This document shows positions 25,441 through 37,089 of a stretch of DNA of 64,000 nt, piece after piece (within the stretch, counting starts at the first letter, position 1; each line of letters opens with the position of its first letter). The position numbers were made by a program, and so were the translations under genes. The DNA comes from Parus major (taxonomy: Eukaryota > Chordata > Aves > Passeriformes > Paridae): assembly GCF_001522545.3 (NCBI RefSeq), contig NC_031774.1:46803507-46867506 (forward strand). The letters are read 5' to 3'. The notes beneath the pieces are model-generated. The model saw only the letters and a program-made list of their open reading frames with translations, had not been told where the DNA came from and did no database searches.

Positions 25441-26298
25441 AGGGTGGTCAGGATTTTAATCAGTGCAATAGTGCTTCCTTTCATGGATGTAATACTTTCT
25501 ATAGAATTTAATAATACACAATACAGGGCGTTTAACTACTACATCCAGACTCGGTTGTTTTGTTACTGAGCATGAACTTGCCCAATGACTGCCTGAAACA
25601 AAGGCTCAGAGTGGGTGCTGGTGCTGCACACTGTGTCCAGCACTTGCACCACCCCTTCTCTCCCCAGAAAATACCCCTTGAGGGACTGCACACTTCATCA
25701 AGGCATGGTGCCTTCCCCTGTGGCCCCCAGCACATCCCAGGTGCTCTGTGTTTGCTGCTCAGGTGAGCAGTGCCAGGGCTCACAGCACTGCCTGGGGCTC
25801 AGCCCCACACGGGCTGGGCTGGCAGGACACTCAGTCTAACCAGGACAATTGCCAACCCCTGTGCAGATACCAAGCTGTACCATGGTGCAAGACAGAAGCA
25901 GCAGGACAAGAGTTTAAATGTTGCAGCAAGTGCTTTTGTTTTAACTAAAACCAAAAGTAAAACAAGTTCAGAACATGCCAGCTATCTTGGTATTAATATT
26001 CTCATATTTTTTTCTGAATACTAAAAAACTTAGTTTCAGGCCACTTTCAAGGGCAACTTCTCTGTAAACTCATAATTAGACAACTGTTTCTGTGCTATAA
26101 ATATGGTTGAAGACATTTCAATTATGAAATAACCTTAAAAAAATGGCTCAGATAAAATCTTTATTAATGGAAGATCAGCACTGAGGGGATATTTTTGATA
26201 ATAAAGAAACGTACATTATTATAAAAAATGTTAGCACTTCAGTAATTGAAGACTAATACATACTCTAACATCAGTTGTCAGTGGTTTTTTGTTGTTTC

Positions 26299-26315
26299 TT
26301 TTTTTTTTTTTTTTT
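26299..26315. repeat. Poly(T) run, 17 bases
   Basis: Uninterrupted T run in intergenic DNA. It could be an old poly(A) tail of a minus-strand insertion, but no insertion body is recognised beside it. Confidence 0.9.
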
Positions 26316-27163
26316 CCCAAATGTTTGATTGCTTTGTGTGCAAAGATTATACCTGCATGAATCAAGCATGCCCAAATAAAAGCATCTTTCAGAAATGGAG
26401 AAAGTTCTGATTTGGAACTACTTGTTCTGGGCATCTTTTAAAGAGATGTAGACCTTGGAAACATGTGCCCAGATAAAACCAGTGAAAAGCACTTCATGAT
26501 TTTCTACTACCAAAATGCACATCTCTCTCATTACAATTTCTTGCTCCCTCTCCAAATGATACGAAACCCCAGTAACCTGTTTTCTCTCTGGCTATCATAA
26601 TACTGGTTCCCAGTGATGGGATGGTGAATGAAGAGCACATTAGGAAACATCAGGCTCTTAGCACAGTGAAGTTGCACCTCATATTATTTAGCAACGTTTT
26701 CAGCTATACTCAAGACATAGGCCTGGTTTCAGGTTTGGTTGGAGCTCTTTTACTGTACTCAGTAAAAATCTGTCTAATCAGATTTGCACCCAATCCTCCC
26801 ATTGTGTGTTATGACCATCCCATCACATCTAAAGCAAGACAAGAGCTCAGCCAAACAGCAGTGAATTTGGGGCTGATAGTGTTAGTAGGACTTGAGGGAC
26901 CACACCAGGGTGTGCCCTACTCTCCGAAGTGACATCTTCCTCTTCCTCTGCAGACTGGAGCTAAGGATGTTGATCCAACTGTTTTGATGCCTGAAGCAGG
27001 GGACAGTGACTTCCAGAGGCATTTTCTTTCTCAGTGGTCACACAGAGATTTTAACACGGAAGTTTTCTTCTGCAAAACCTAATGTTTAAACCTGATGGAT
27101 ACCATAGTCTATGGCATAATGGTTGTTGCTGTGATTCATTAAACTGCCCCCCAACCACTTTGG

Positions 27164-27645
27164 ATCATAGAATCATAGAGTTGCTTAGGCTCTTTAGGAA
27201 TTGTTTAGGTCTTTAGGAAAAGACTTCTAGGATCATCAAGTCCAACCACTTATCCAGCACCATCACATTCACCACTAAACTACATCCCCAAGTGCCACAT
27301 CTACGTGTCTTTTAAATATGTCCAGGGTTACTGACTCTACTGGCTTCCCTGGAAAGCTTCTTCCATGCTTGACAACCCTTTAAAGGTAAAAGTTTTTCCT
27401 AATATCTGAGCTAAAACTCCCCTAGTACAACTTGAGACCATCTCCTTTTGTCCTATCACTTGTTACCAGTAGAAACTGACCTCTATCTTGCTAGAACCTC
27501 CTTTCTGGCAGTTGTGGAGAGAGATGTTTCCCTTGAGCCTCTGTTTATCCAAACTAAACATTCCCATCTCCTTCAGCTGCTCCTCCTAAGACTTGTGCTT
27601 CAGACCTTTCATGTTCCTGCCGTGCTAGATGCCTATTGTTGCTCT
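27164..27645 (-). mobile_element. CR1 LINE 3' fragment, minus strand
   Basis: The left edge ATCATAGAATCATAGAG is the reverse complement of the CR1 tail. It is followed by diagnostic text in order: ATCATCAAGTCCAACC, CCCCAAGTGCCACATCTAC, TTCCATGCTTGACAACCC, and AGACTTGTGCTTCAGACC. This is a 5'-truncated copy of about 480 bases in the opposite orientation to UNC79. An internal imperfect duplication (TTAGG-CTCTTTAGGAA type) lies at 27184-27221. The right edge is approximate. An open frame at 27448-27681 is a by-product of the element. Confidence 0.92.
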
Positions 27646-28485
27646 GTCTTATTTAAGATTGATTTCCAAACTGGGACATGAAATAATTCCTAAGGTACCA
27701 ACAAAAACTGTTAGGTAATAATGTCTTGGGAATTGAAGACAACCAAGATGTTTCCCTATTTAAATAAAATCCTCCCATCCCGTGGCAGGTGTTAGCTGAC
27801 CTCGTGCAGGTACCTGGCATTCACTAGGGAATTGCTTCAGCCTCCTCCTCTGGCTGGGGAAGGAGGAGCCCTGCAGTGAAGGAGGAGTGCAGGCTGTGGC
27901 AGCCCCTTGGCTTCAGAGGCCCTCACAGGGGCTGAGCCCTTCACCTCTGTCTGGTAAAGGCACAGAACTGGGAGTGGGGAATCCCAGCCAAAGGATGTAG
28001 GTTTAGCTACGGTGTGTCAGTGCCCATCTGCTGAAGGGCTGGTCCATAAACTGCTTTTGTTCTTGAGTGGAAAAGGAGGGTGAAACCTATCCAGGGAGTT
28101 AGAATATAAATGGTGAACATTATCTCTTGCACCAAAATACATAAAGATATGTAATGTTATATGAAAGATGAAGAAATCACTCTAAAACTAGACTCTGAAA
28201 CTTCCAGCCCCTCAGCATAAGAGAAAGGGTTTCATGAGCTTTGGGGGGCTGTAGGAATGCAGGAGTGTAATCCCTTTGTTTATGCACCACCAGCAGTGCA
28301 CATATCTGGGACAAGAGCTGCAGGGTTAGGTGAGACAGAACCAGGATCCGTCTGGACACATGCACAAGCAGCAGCCACGAACTTCAAGAAAGTCTGATAA
28401 ATTTGGGCAATAAGAGAAGTGCCTGGAGAGGCAGTGCAGGCATTCCCCCATTCAATGCTCTCAGCTATACAACCAACAGGACACA
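27646..28485. other. Intergenic DNA between the CR1 copy and the PRIMA1 3' end
   Basis: About 840 bases with no gene or repeat that I recognise. It includes a GC-richer part at 27840-27960. The PRIMA1 transcript is expected to end just right of it. Confidence 0.55.
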
Positions 28486-28507
28486 GCAAAGTTTTTACAA
28501 GTACATT

Positions 28508-28513
28508 TTTATT
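28508..28513 (-). terminator. PRIMA1: Distal poly(A) signal for PRIMA1
   Basis: Read on the minus strand this is AATAAA. It is followed 20-45 bases downstream by GCTGTGTCCTGTTGGTTGT, a good GT-rich element. It would end a 3' UTR of about 4.4 kb. Confidence 0.45.
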
Positions 28514-28987
28514 TAAAATAAAAATTAATTATGGTGCCTTTTTAAAATAGGGTACTGCACAATCTGTATATGCAACACAGTTTTTGGTACAGAACATACT
28601 TATTGAGCAATATCCTTAAATACTAAATATACATTAATGGCTTGTTTGAGAAACATGACAACATTAACTCTGATATTTTTTTTCTCTTTAGTCATTTAAC
28701 CACTGATACAGATTTTCTATAAACAATATTCGTTTTCATCTGTACATGTGGTACACAGTCAAGAAGGCAGATCTTAGAATATTTACATTCATGCATTGAT
28801 TTAAACACACTATTTTGCAGTTTAAAATAATATATTTTTGTTTGTACAGGTGCAGGGAGTATTGTAAATACATATCTACCATAGGCCTGATTCTCCATTG
28901 CTTGTCAGCTTCTATGGTCATGACCTGGTTGGAGCAGGGTGCCCATACTTTCTCCACGTGCTGTGACCACATGGCATGCAAGACTGG

Positions 28988-29039
28988 ACAATTAGGTCTC
29001 TGTATAGATATATATATCAGTATATTTATATTCTATACT
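28988..29039. repeat. AT-rich (TA)n-like stretch
   Basis: Degenerate TA-rich run (AGATATATATATCAG, TATATTTATATTC). It lies inside the putative PRIMA1 3' UTR. Confidence 0.6.
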
Positions 29040-30094
29040 TCTTAGAACTTTCCCCTTTCTTTCCATGTCTGTTTTTGCAGCATCTGTCCAAGGTAGAAAT
29101 GCTTCCCTGGGCACACCGCTGTGTCAGGTGTGGGACAGGAAGGGCAGCAGGGCTGGGGCATCAGCTCCACTTTCCTGTCTTGTGAGGAATGAGGAAACTC
29201 AACACTTTGCAGCTCAGGCCCTTAAGCTGCATTCCCTGCTAGTGGTGATCCTTGAGAGGAGATTTGGAGCTGCTGCTCTCCCTCAGACCGAGGGCAGCAG
29301 TTTGCTGAGTTTGTCTGGTGGTGGTCAGAGCACAGCAAGTACCTTCTGTGTAAAAACTGGCCACCTTCACGCCTGCTGGGGATCTATTTTGTGAATGGAG
29401 CTAGCCAGGTCCTTTCTACCCCTGATATTTTAGTGGCTAAAAAGGAACCCAAAATGTTTGTAAATGCTGCAGTTGCAAGAGCTGGGTTGCCAGTTCCCCA
29501 GATCCAAGATCACTGCTTCGTGAAACGCTTATGTATGTGGCCTATTCCTTTCTCTTTGTATTTAATTATAGTACAATAAGGAAGCACAGAAGCCTCTCTT
29601 TACATAACCTTTGTGAGAGGTCTGTAGAGTGTTAAACACAACCTTAAACCCCATCAGCAGCCTCAGAAATCACTCCTCAGTGACATGCCCTGTCTAGCCT
29701 CCCTTTTCTGAAGACTTCCATCTGATTCCAGCATACTTTTCCAAGCGCCTTTCCCAAGATCACTTTGGTACAATGTAGTCAACTGTACTTGGGCAGGAAT
29801 CTAAAGGCAAAACTACCCCATGCAAGATTTCCCACCTCTCCCTGCCACACTGTGATGTGAGGGCTGAGAGCAAAGGGTCTGGGCAATCAGAAGAGCAGCT
29901 CTCAGCCTGTCTGCAGCTGCCTTTCTGTGGCTAACACATTATAAAATCACATGAGGAATGTTTGCTCAAGAACTATTATGGCAATTGTGTGCCTGATACA
30001 TTTATCAGCATGTTGCATGTAATGATCATGTATATCACCTAGCAAATAAGCTGCATGTATTTCTCTCAAAATACTGCCACAGAGCTGGTACCTA

Positions 30095-30193
30095 CTTTGC
30101 CTTGATTATGCAGATGGGTAAACTGAGGCACAGAGAGGCAAAATGACATGCTAGTAAACAGCAGATCAGTGGCAGAGTTGGAAATGGATCCTA
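30095..30193 (+). mobile_element. MIR-type SINE relic
   Basis: The block AAACTGAGGCACAGAGAGG (30120-30138) is identical to the core of the ancient tRNA-derived MIR SINE consensus. Flanking text fits in order: ATTATGCAGATGGG before it, and TAGTAAAC, GTGGCAGAGTTGG and AAATGGATCCTA after it. One gap is needed. MIR copies are old and rare in birds. This one is antisense to PRIMA1 and lies in its putative 3' UTR. Confidence 0.82.
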
Positions 30194-30249
30194 GGTGGCA
30201 TGTGCTGTGTCTTGCAATGCCCTGCCTCTCCTCTCTCCATGAAGTTTTT

Positions 30250-30291
30250 AAAGTTTATGTTCTCTTCAAGAACATAAAGTTTATGTTCTCT
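30250..30291. repeat. 16-bp direct repeat with internal hairpin
   Basis: AAAGTTTATGTTCTCT occurs at 30250-30265 and again at 30276-30291, 26 bases apart. Between them ATGTTCT and AGAACAT can pair around a CTTCA loop (about 30258-30276). It looks like a local slippage duplication. Confidence 0.8.
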
Positions 30292-30750
30292 CTTCATGGG
30301 CCATGGGCAGGGCTTGCTTGTGGTTGTGTCATGCACGAGGATCTTCTCTAGTGGACATTTTACCACTGATATTATTGAAAATCAGACAGTGTTTGGTGAC
30401 TATCTCTTTTTACTCTTTTTTTGCAAAAACAGACATTTTGATGGACATAATGACCTACAAATCCCTTTTGCAATTTTGACTTTACAGAACATGCCTTTAA
30501 AGCTGTATTAGGAAACAAATAAAATTGACAAACTTTAGGAAAAAGTGCTAATCCTGAGCCCATATTATGCTAAACTTTTCTGCATTCATACTTTATACTT
30601 TCAGATAAACATGCAACCAGTCTCAAACTATGCCACGTTTCCACATTTAGGCTGAAACAAGTGGAGTAAAAAAAGAAAGGCAAACATAGGTAACTACACC
30701 AAAATAAATGTTATAGATTAAAAATATTCTAGAAATATACTTGTAGTATT

Positions 30751-30756
30751 TTTATT
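30751..30756 (-). terminator. PRIMA1: Middle poly(A) signal candidate for PRIMA1
   Basis: AATAAA on the minus strand, about 2.1 kb after the stop. Downstream text is AT-rich without a clear GT element, so it is weaker than the distal site. Confidence 0.25.
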
Positions 30757-31687
30757 ATAGTATTTTGGGGGCTAAGTGCTTTAGGCAATCAACATTTGGG
30801 ATACTATACTCAGATTGTAAATTCTGTCATTTTAATCCCACTTTGGATCTAAGAATATATCACTGTGTCTTGTGCAACACACAACATTAATGTGGCTAGG
30901 AATGATCATACTCATGGGAAAAGGGTTACTTGCCTCCTTTCACTTTTGCAATTGCATTCACTTCCCAAGAAAGTCTACCTTTAAAAAATAATTTTATGCA
31001 GTTAAACTTCTACATAGTGATGGCAGACTAAAAAGCTAAATGAATAACTACATAAATTTCTCAAGAGCAATATATAGCAGCATTTCATTTTATAATTGAA
31101 AAGGTACTTATATTTACATACACCCTATTGTTTGATAGGTAATAGAAGACTGCAGATGGGCCTGAGCTGAGACTGCTGATTTGAACATTCCAGAGCTTTT
31201 TTTTTTGGGAAGATCTGCAGAACGTCTTCCTCTACCATCACACCAAACTCTGCATCCCAGGAATAGATTACACACAGGCTGGAATGGGCTCAAAATCAAG
31301 GTCTGATTTCTGCAGTTCAGGCACATCCTTATATAAAACTGAAAGTATTGGTGTGTTGCAGTACTGAGGGACAACGCAGCTGGGGGGCAGCCAGGTCCCA
31401 GAGTGAGACTGCTCAGTGCCTGGGAGTTACCCACAGACTTGGAGACAGAGTGGTACCAAAGCTTTATGTCCAGACCAGAAGCCAGGGTGCAAATTTGTCT
31501 TTGACTGCATCACTACTTTCAGCACAGAGGTAAATGGAGATATACATGTGGAGATGTGACACAAAGGAAAGTTTTCAGGAGGTAGGGAAAGACCAGCATC
31601 TCAACTAGTCTCATCACCTCTATCCTAAGGGCTACTTATTGAGTCTGACCTGAGATCCTACGTGAAATGAATTTGGGTAGATTCAGC

Positions 31688-31711
31688 TTTGCTTTATCTT
31701 TTGCTTTATCT
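31688..31711. repeat. 12-bp tandem duplication
   Basis: TTTGCTTTATCT is present twice without a gap, a perfect head-to-tail copy inside the putative PRIMA1 3' UTR. The 12-base unit keeps a chance open frame open but does not make it a gene. Confidence 0.85.
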
Positions 31712-32196
31712 TTCTGCAATCCATGTCATGGAAAGTATACTGAACTGTATGCTGAACTTGGCACCACTGTCAGTCTCAGCTCAGGAGAGGCAGAGACTGA
31801 GGTAATGTGGGCAAAACCAGCTACCAGACCCCCAAAAGTGGTCCTACAAGCCAGACCTGCAGTGTCCTCAGTGCATCAGCTCAGGAGAATCAACACTTTC
31901 AGGCAATAACACTAACCAGTGAACGAAGAGAATTTCAAAAGGCTGCTAGTCCTTTCAACACGATCCTGCCCAAACACTCACACCAAGATGTAAACAGTAT
32001 CTTTCCTGTAGGAGTTTCCCTGGGGAATCAGTGAGATGCAAACACAGAGAAACATGGAATCTCACAAAGGAACATTTTTAAAGATAAAATAAAAGCGTGG
32101 TGCAAAAAAGGAGGCTGATTATGAAGTAGTAATCTTTAAAGCACATCTTGATAACATCTCTTTCAATAGCAATGTTAATTGCCAAAATCTTACATT

Positions 32197-32202
32197 TTTA
32201 TT
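32197..32202 (-). terminator. PRIMA1: Proximal poly(A) signal candidate for PRIMA1
   Basis: AATAAA on the minus strand about 680 bases after the stop, followed by GTAAGATTTTGGC. The downstream element is modest. It would give a short 3' UTR form. Confidence 0.3.
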
Positions 32203-32880
32203 TCTTCTGCCTGAAAACCTTCAGCCATGAAAACTGCATAGTCATCAGACCACAGATAAATTTCCTGGGATAAGTCACAAGTTCAGGCCAATTTTGCTTG
32301 ATTGCTTAACAGAAACCTTTGTTCCCATTTTAATAACAAAATAGTAAGAATAAAAAAAATGCAGCATCATCGTATGAAACCGCACAGGCTGGCAAAGCAC
32401 ATAGGCAACACCTCTCACCATTTAGAGGGTAGTCTCCTCCCATTTAAAGGGAGACACCTCCCTCTGACCCATCTGTGATAAACTACTGCCACTCTGGCAG
32501 ATCACCCTCTCCTCAAGAGATCCTACTTCAGAAGATTTTTTGTGGACACTTAATTCAAACGTAAAAGTAGAGGAAGAGAGGAAGAAGAAGCGGGAGGCAT
32601 CGCAACATCGCTTTCATGGGATGCAGCATGCAATGCTTATGCCTGTGTGAGGCCTTTTCTCTGGGCAGCCCAGGTGGGTGGGTTTATCCTCCCTTGGAGC
32701 AGCAGCAAGCCTGGAGAGCAGCCTGATTTTCTCTTCTGGATCACTGATGCGTGAGCTGTTTCTGAAATGAAGTCCTTGGCCACCGAGCTCCCTTGGTTGC
32801 CTCATTTCACCCACCTTGCATACTCCATGTGTGTGCTTTGAGAGTTTACCACCTCCTGCGCCTTGGCGGGGTCTCGGGGA

Positions 32881-32980
32881 TTATACAACCGCATTGTTAT
32901 CAACTGTTTTGTTGTTCTGGGAGGAGGTCATTGCATATTCGGACCGACTGGTTCCGTTCTCTTCTTTTCTCATTGGTTTC
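32881..32980 (-). CDS. PRIMA1: PRIMA1 terminal coding exon (cytoplasmic tail and stop)
   Basis: PRIMA1 (proline-rich membrane anchor 1) is a small type I membrane protein that binds acetylcholinesterase and butyrylcholinesterase tetramers and fixes them on neuronal membranes. This 100-base exon encodes the end of the cytoplasmic tail: one base completes the split Arg codon, then 32 residues starting KPMRKEENGTSRSEYAM and ending DNNAVV, then TAA at 32883-32881. The tail closely matches the mammalian one as I remember it (KPLRK-ENGTS and a final NNAVV), with conservative changes. The acceptor is CACCCAAG/G; its pyrimidine tract lies unusually far upstream (about 33003-33030), with no AG between. 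The hydrophobic end (AVV) could bind a PDZ domain, but that is inference. The exon is intact. Confidence 0.96.
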
Positions 32981-35900
32981 CTTGGGTGACCCAGGTTCGG
33001 GGATGCACAGGCAGGGTAGGGAGAGAAGAAAGAACAGAGATCAACATCTTCTTTGTCAATACAGATCGAAAGTGAGGACATGTAAGGTACATAATCATTC
33101 TGAATTTATCCTGTCTATTTTTCTCTTTCTGAACACAGGCCAAAGCAGCAGCTAATTTTGTCAATAATCATATTGACACCTGGAAGGTGACAGGTCTTAT
33201 CCCAAGGTGTCATGATGTGCTATTGGTGTCCCCATGCTAGTCTGTTAATGGATACATGAGATGAAGGCTGCTGGAAAGAATGTCCTCCATCACCACCTTC
33301 ATCTCTGAAACAAGGCTGGCTGCTGGGCTGGGCTCTGCCTTGGGGCAGTCATGACCTTTCTCCTCGAGGTGTCATATCATTCAAACTGGGATGATGACCA
33401 GGTGTATCCACCAAGGCCCCAGCTCCCTCAGCAGTCATCACCACCATGTTCAGTCACTAGGACTCATCTGACCAGTGCAGGTATGTACACCTGTGGTGAT
33501 CTCCCCAGACAATCTCCACAGATAGTGGAGAAAAACAGGTACTTATGAAACATGGTTCAGAACAGCTTAAAGTGGAAACCCAACATATGTCAGATGTTTT
33601 GTGCCCAAGGCATTTGTGTTTCCCTGCACTGTCTGTAAAGGCAGGCTAGTCTGCTAGCCCAGATAGAGGTGTCTGTGTTCTAGGTTTCTGAGTTAGTGAC
33701 TGAAATGTGGTGCCTGCTGTGACCTACCAGACTTCCAGCACCATCACCTTCTTGTTTTGTTTAGTGGCCACTCATACTATTTGGTAATAAACTCCAGGAT
33801 CACATACATGTTAATTGTGAGACAATTCTGGAAATTCTCAGCAAGTGCAGAAAACTATCAAACATCTGTACATCACAGAGCAAAATCATTTATTTAGGAT
33901 TTTATAGTTACTCTGAAAAGGGAGACGTGAGCTTAAGTCCTGTAACAGACCATGTTCTATCTTGTAGCCTCCCCCCACAACTTCCCTTCTCAAAAGTGGC
34001 TTAACTTGAAGCTTTAAACATAGCAGGAGGAAAAAAGCTTTGTGCTTTCCACACAGATATTTCAGACATGAGTCTCTGGAGTTTAAGGTGTTGCTGAGAG
34101 CAAAAAGAGGACCAGATACATGTATTACAAGTCAGTCTGTGCTGTTGTTCTTCTCAATGTTTAACAAGACAAACAGCAATTAATAAAAAATGGTTAGTGA
34201 TATTTATTTTCAGCACAGTATTAATGAAAGATTTATGGGGAGTGATCACGGGCAGGTAAATTTGTTTGCTTGCAATTTCAACAAAAATACTTCTGATTGT
34301 GATTTTTTTGTGCCTCTCTACCTGTTAAGAGTTAAAGCTTGTTAATATCAGTCATTATTTCAGCTATTAGACAATGGAAATGCAAGGGAAGGAGAGACTA
34401 AGAGTTAAGGAGACCAAGAGGTTTGATGAACTGTTTTTCAGTGCTCAACATGCAGTGTCTGTCTGCATCTGACATGAGGTCATGTGGGTCTTTCTTCTGT
34501 GACACTGAAAGCACACATCCACCATGCCACATCCTTGACAGGAAGAATGGAAAATCTGATGGCAATGCTTTTTTTTTTTTCAGGGCAGGAAAGATGGTGT
34601 GACTGTCTAAACATTTCTGCTGCTTTCAAAAATTCTTTTGTTTTTCTTCTCTCCCAGTACCAAACCCATCAATAGTTAAAAAATGAAGACATTTTGGCCA
34701 CTTTTACTTGCCATTTTTCTCCTATTTACCCCTTTTTTATTTGGTCTCCTATGTTTCTGCACCTCTCCAGTTCCATTTTCCTTCCCTGTCTAGACTTCCT
34801 CTTCTTTATGTTAAAAAATGTCTTCCTCTCATTTTTATCTACATTTTTACATTTTCTAGTAGTGATTTTAAGATGCACTGCTTCAGTTGTCCTGAAATTT
34901 GCACTTTCCCCTCCCCAGGCTGGTGTCCCAGCACAGACCTGGGTGGATTGGAGGCTCTCCTCTGATGTGAGATCTCTCTGCAGACCCTGCTAGACAGGTT
35001 GCCAGGGATATCACACCACTGGAATTTGCATGCAGTGGAAGAGTTTTTTCTCAGATCCTGCAAATAGGGGAATTGAGACTTTATCAAGATTCTGCTTCTG
35101 CCTTATCAATTGCTCAGGGTTAGTGCTAGCAAAACAGAGCAGTCATATTTTTGAGTCTCAATTAAAAGACTATTGTCAGATGTAAAAGTTCAGGCTAGAA
35201 GCCTGCTCTGTTTTACTCCTTCTCTCAGTCTGTTTCCAAATACACAACAGGCAGGGATTTGGGGTCAGACTTGCCCCAGTTATGCCATTTAAATCACTGG
35301 CTTGGCACACTGGTATGTACTTGTCACTGTGGTTAAATTGGCCGATGTATTTAGATATACAAGGTCATTTTGGCTTGTGATTTTTCAAGTGTCCTCTTGC
35401 ATTAGGGCATTGGCTCTCTGTGTGCCACTAGCTCTGTGCCACTAACCCTTTTACTCCAATTTTTGTTGACTGTTGAGATCCAAGCATGCAAATTTTCTTC
35501 TTGCACACCAAAGGGAACCCTTTTATCCTATTTTCTGCCTAATAAGCCAAATTGTGCATGATATTCCAAAGTGTAATACTCCAAGCCCCCTTTCAGATGA
35601 TAAGCTGAAATGAAGCATTTCCATTCCAGGTTTCCTCTTTGATTAGAGGGATGTTCCAAATTAGTGAGGAAATTAGTAGGGAACTATTCATATCTGTGAC
35701 ATACTCACTTGGTGGCAGGCGAAACAGGCTTTTCACTAATAAGTGGTTTGCATTGTTTTACAATATAATTTGCAGTACATTGTTTAGCAAACAAATTGGG
35801 TCTTCATGCCAAACATCTGTGAATGAAACTCTGGCCATGCAACTCTGTACAGCTTAGCACATGCCTGAAATGATGCCTCAGAGTCCATAATGACCTCTCC

Positions 35901-37055
35901 ACCATGCATGCATTAACTTGCGCGAGTCCTAAAATCAAGAAAGCATCAAACAGCTGTTTAATAGCGTGTTTCATACATCAAGCTAAACTTTCAGATGAGC
36001 TTCTGATCACATTATATATCTTATTTATCAAAGAATTTAATATTGGCTCATTATATTGGCTTGTACCAATACTCTGCAGAGTCCTGGGTAAAGGTCAATG
36101 TACTGATGCACATTCAAACACAATTTTCAAGTCCTACGTTTATAAATTTTTTTAGATGAAGCATAGTTTTAGGTCCTTTATCATGCCTAGCTACAAAACT
36201 TAGTTGGTATATTTGACAAAACCTTCCTTGGCAGCTTTGGCAACTGTGTAAGTTTGGCATAGACCTACTGCTTGTAAGGCAGACTCTATTATGTGATAGA
36301 GTACTAGGAGAGGGCTTCACCTCGTGTCCCATTTGTACACACTTCAGAAAATCTCTGTCTGTGACTACCCAGACAAAATCAAGTAAAACCAGAGAAGACT
36401 ATTTATTTAATCATGACTTTATCATGCCTCATTATAGGCTTAATAAATCTTTAAGAAGAGTAAGATCACTCTGAAATGGGAACACAAGTTTTGTCCAGAA
36501 CAGTAAACTGCAAGGTTGTTTAAGATTCCCAGTGCAATCCACATCTCATACACTTCTGGATGCTTCATGCTTGAAAGGGATGAGAGTTTAGAATAAAATC
36601 TGTCTTCATAAAACAACCTGAGTATTGCAAACCTGTTTCTACTACCTCCATTGCAATGTCTCTGTTGAGTACCAGTGCATCAAGTCCAGCATCTGGGAAG
36701 GCTGGGTTCCAAGGAAATCCAATCAAGCTAGGAAGGGGTGACCTTGAGCTGGCAGCAGAGACATGACAAGATCTCAAATTCACCTCCTTCTGGGGTTCCC
36801 ATACCTGACTCAGCACTGCCAGGAGACACCTGTCTCCACTTGGGGATTTGCTGTCCTGGACTATTCTCTGGGGAAATACATATCCTATTTCTTCACAAAC
36901 AGGAATAGTCATTCTTCTTTTCAGGTATAGTTAGAGGAGGAAAGACTGGTTTTTTGGTATGAATTGTTGACCAGTACTCAGAAGTTCAAAGTGAGATTTC
37001 ACCTTTTGCTGAGCAGTGGTTAAAAATTGTAAATGGTAAAAGCCAACTGCAAAAA

Positions 37056-37089
<34 letters not shown>
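37056..37089. repeat. Compound (CT)n(AT)n microsatellite
   Basis: A run of CT units (37056-37070) changes directly to AT units (37071-37089). It is likely polymorphic in length. Confidence 0.95.

Larger units (their letters stand above)
11701..27163. other. Intergenic DNA, no gene recognised
   Basis: About 15.5 kb without a supported gene between UNC79 and PRIMA1. Open frames of up to 137 codons (for example 20739-21122 minus and 23962-24375 minus) overlap others on the opposite strand and have no recognisable domains. Contents listed separately: a tetranucleotide repeat at 18.2 kb, a strong hairpin at 20.1 kb, a CpG-richer patch at 20.3-21.0 kb, a candidate conserved element at 24.7-25.4 kb and a 17-base T run at 26299-26315. 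Confidence 0.6.
28486..32880 (-). other. PRIMA1: PRIMA1 3' untranslated region (putative, up to 4.4 kb)
   Basis: Non-coding, AT-rich DNA immediately after the PRIMA1 stop codon on the minus strand. Possible ends are AATAAA signals at 32197-32202 (short form, about 0.7 kb), 30751-30756, and 28508-28513 (long form, about 4.4 kb). The distal site has the best downstream GT-rich element. No intact second gene is seen inside. A MIR-type SINE relic and a 16-bp direct repeat lie within it. The full length is inferred; transcripts would decide. Confidence 0.45.

Noticed and set aside
27448..27681. 77-codon plus-strand frame
   Set aside because: It lies almost wholly inside the reverse-oriented CR1 fragment.
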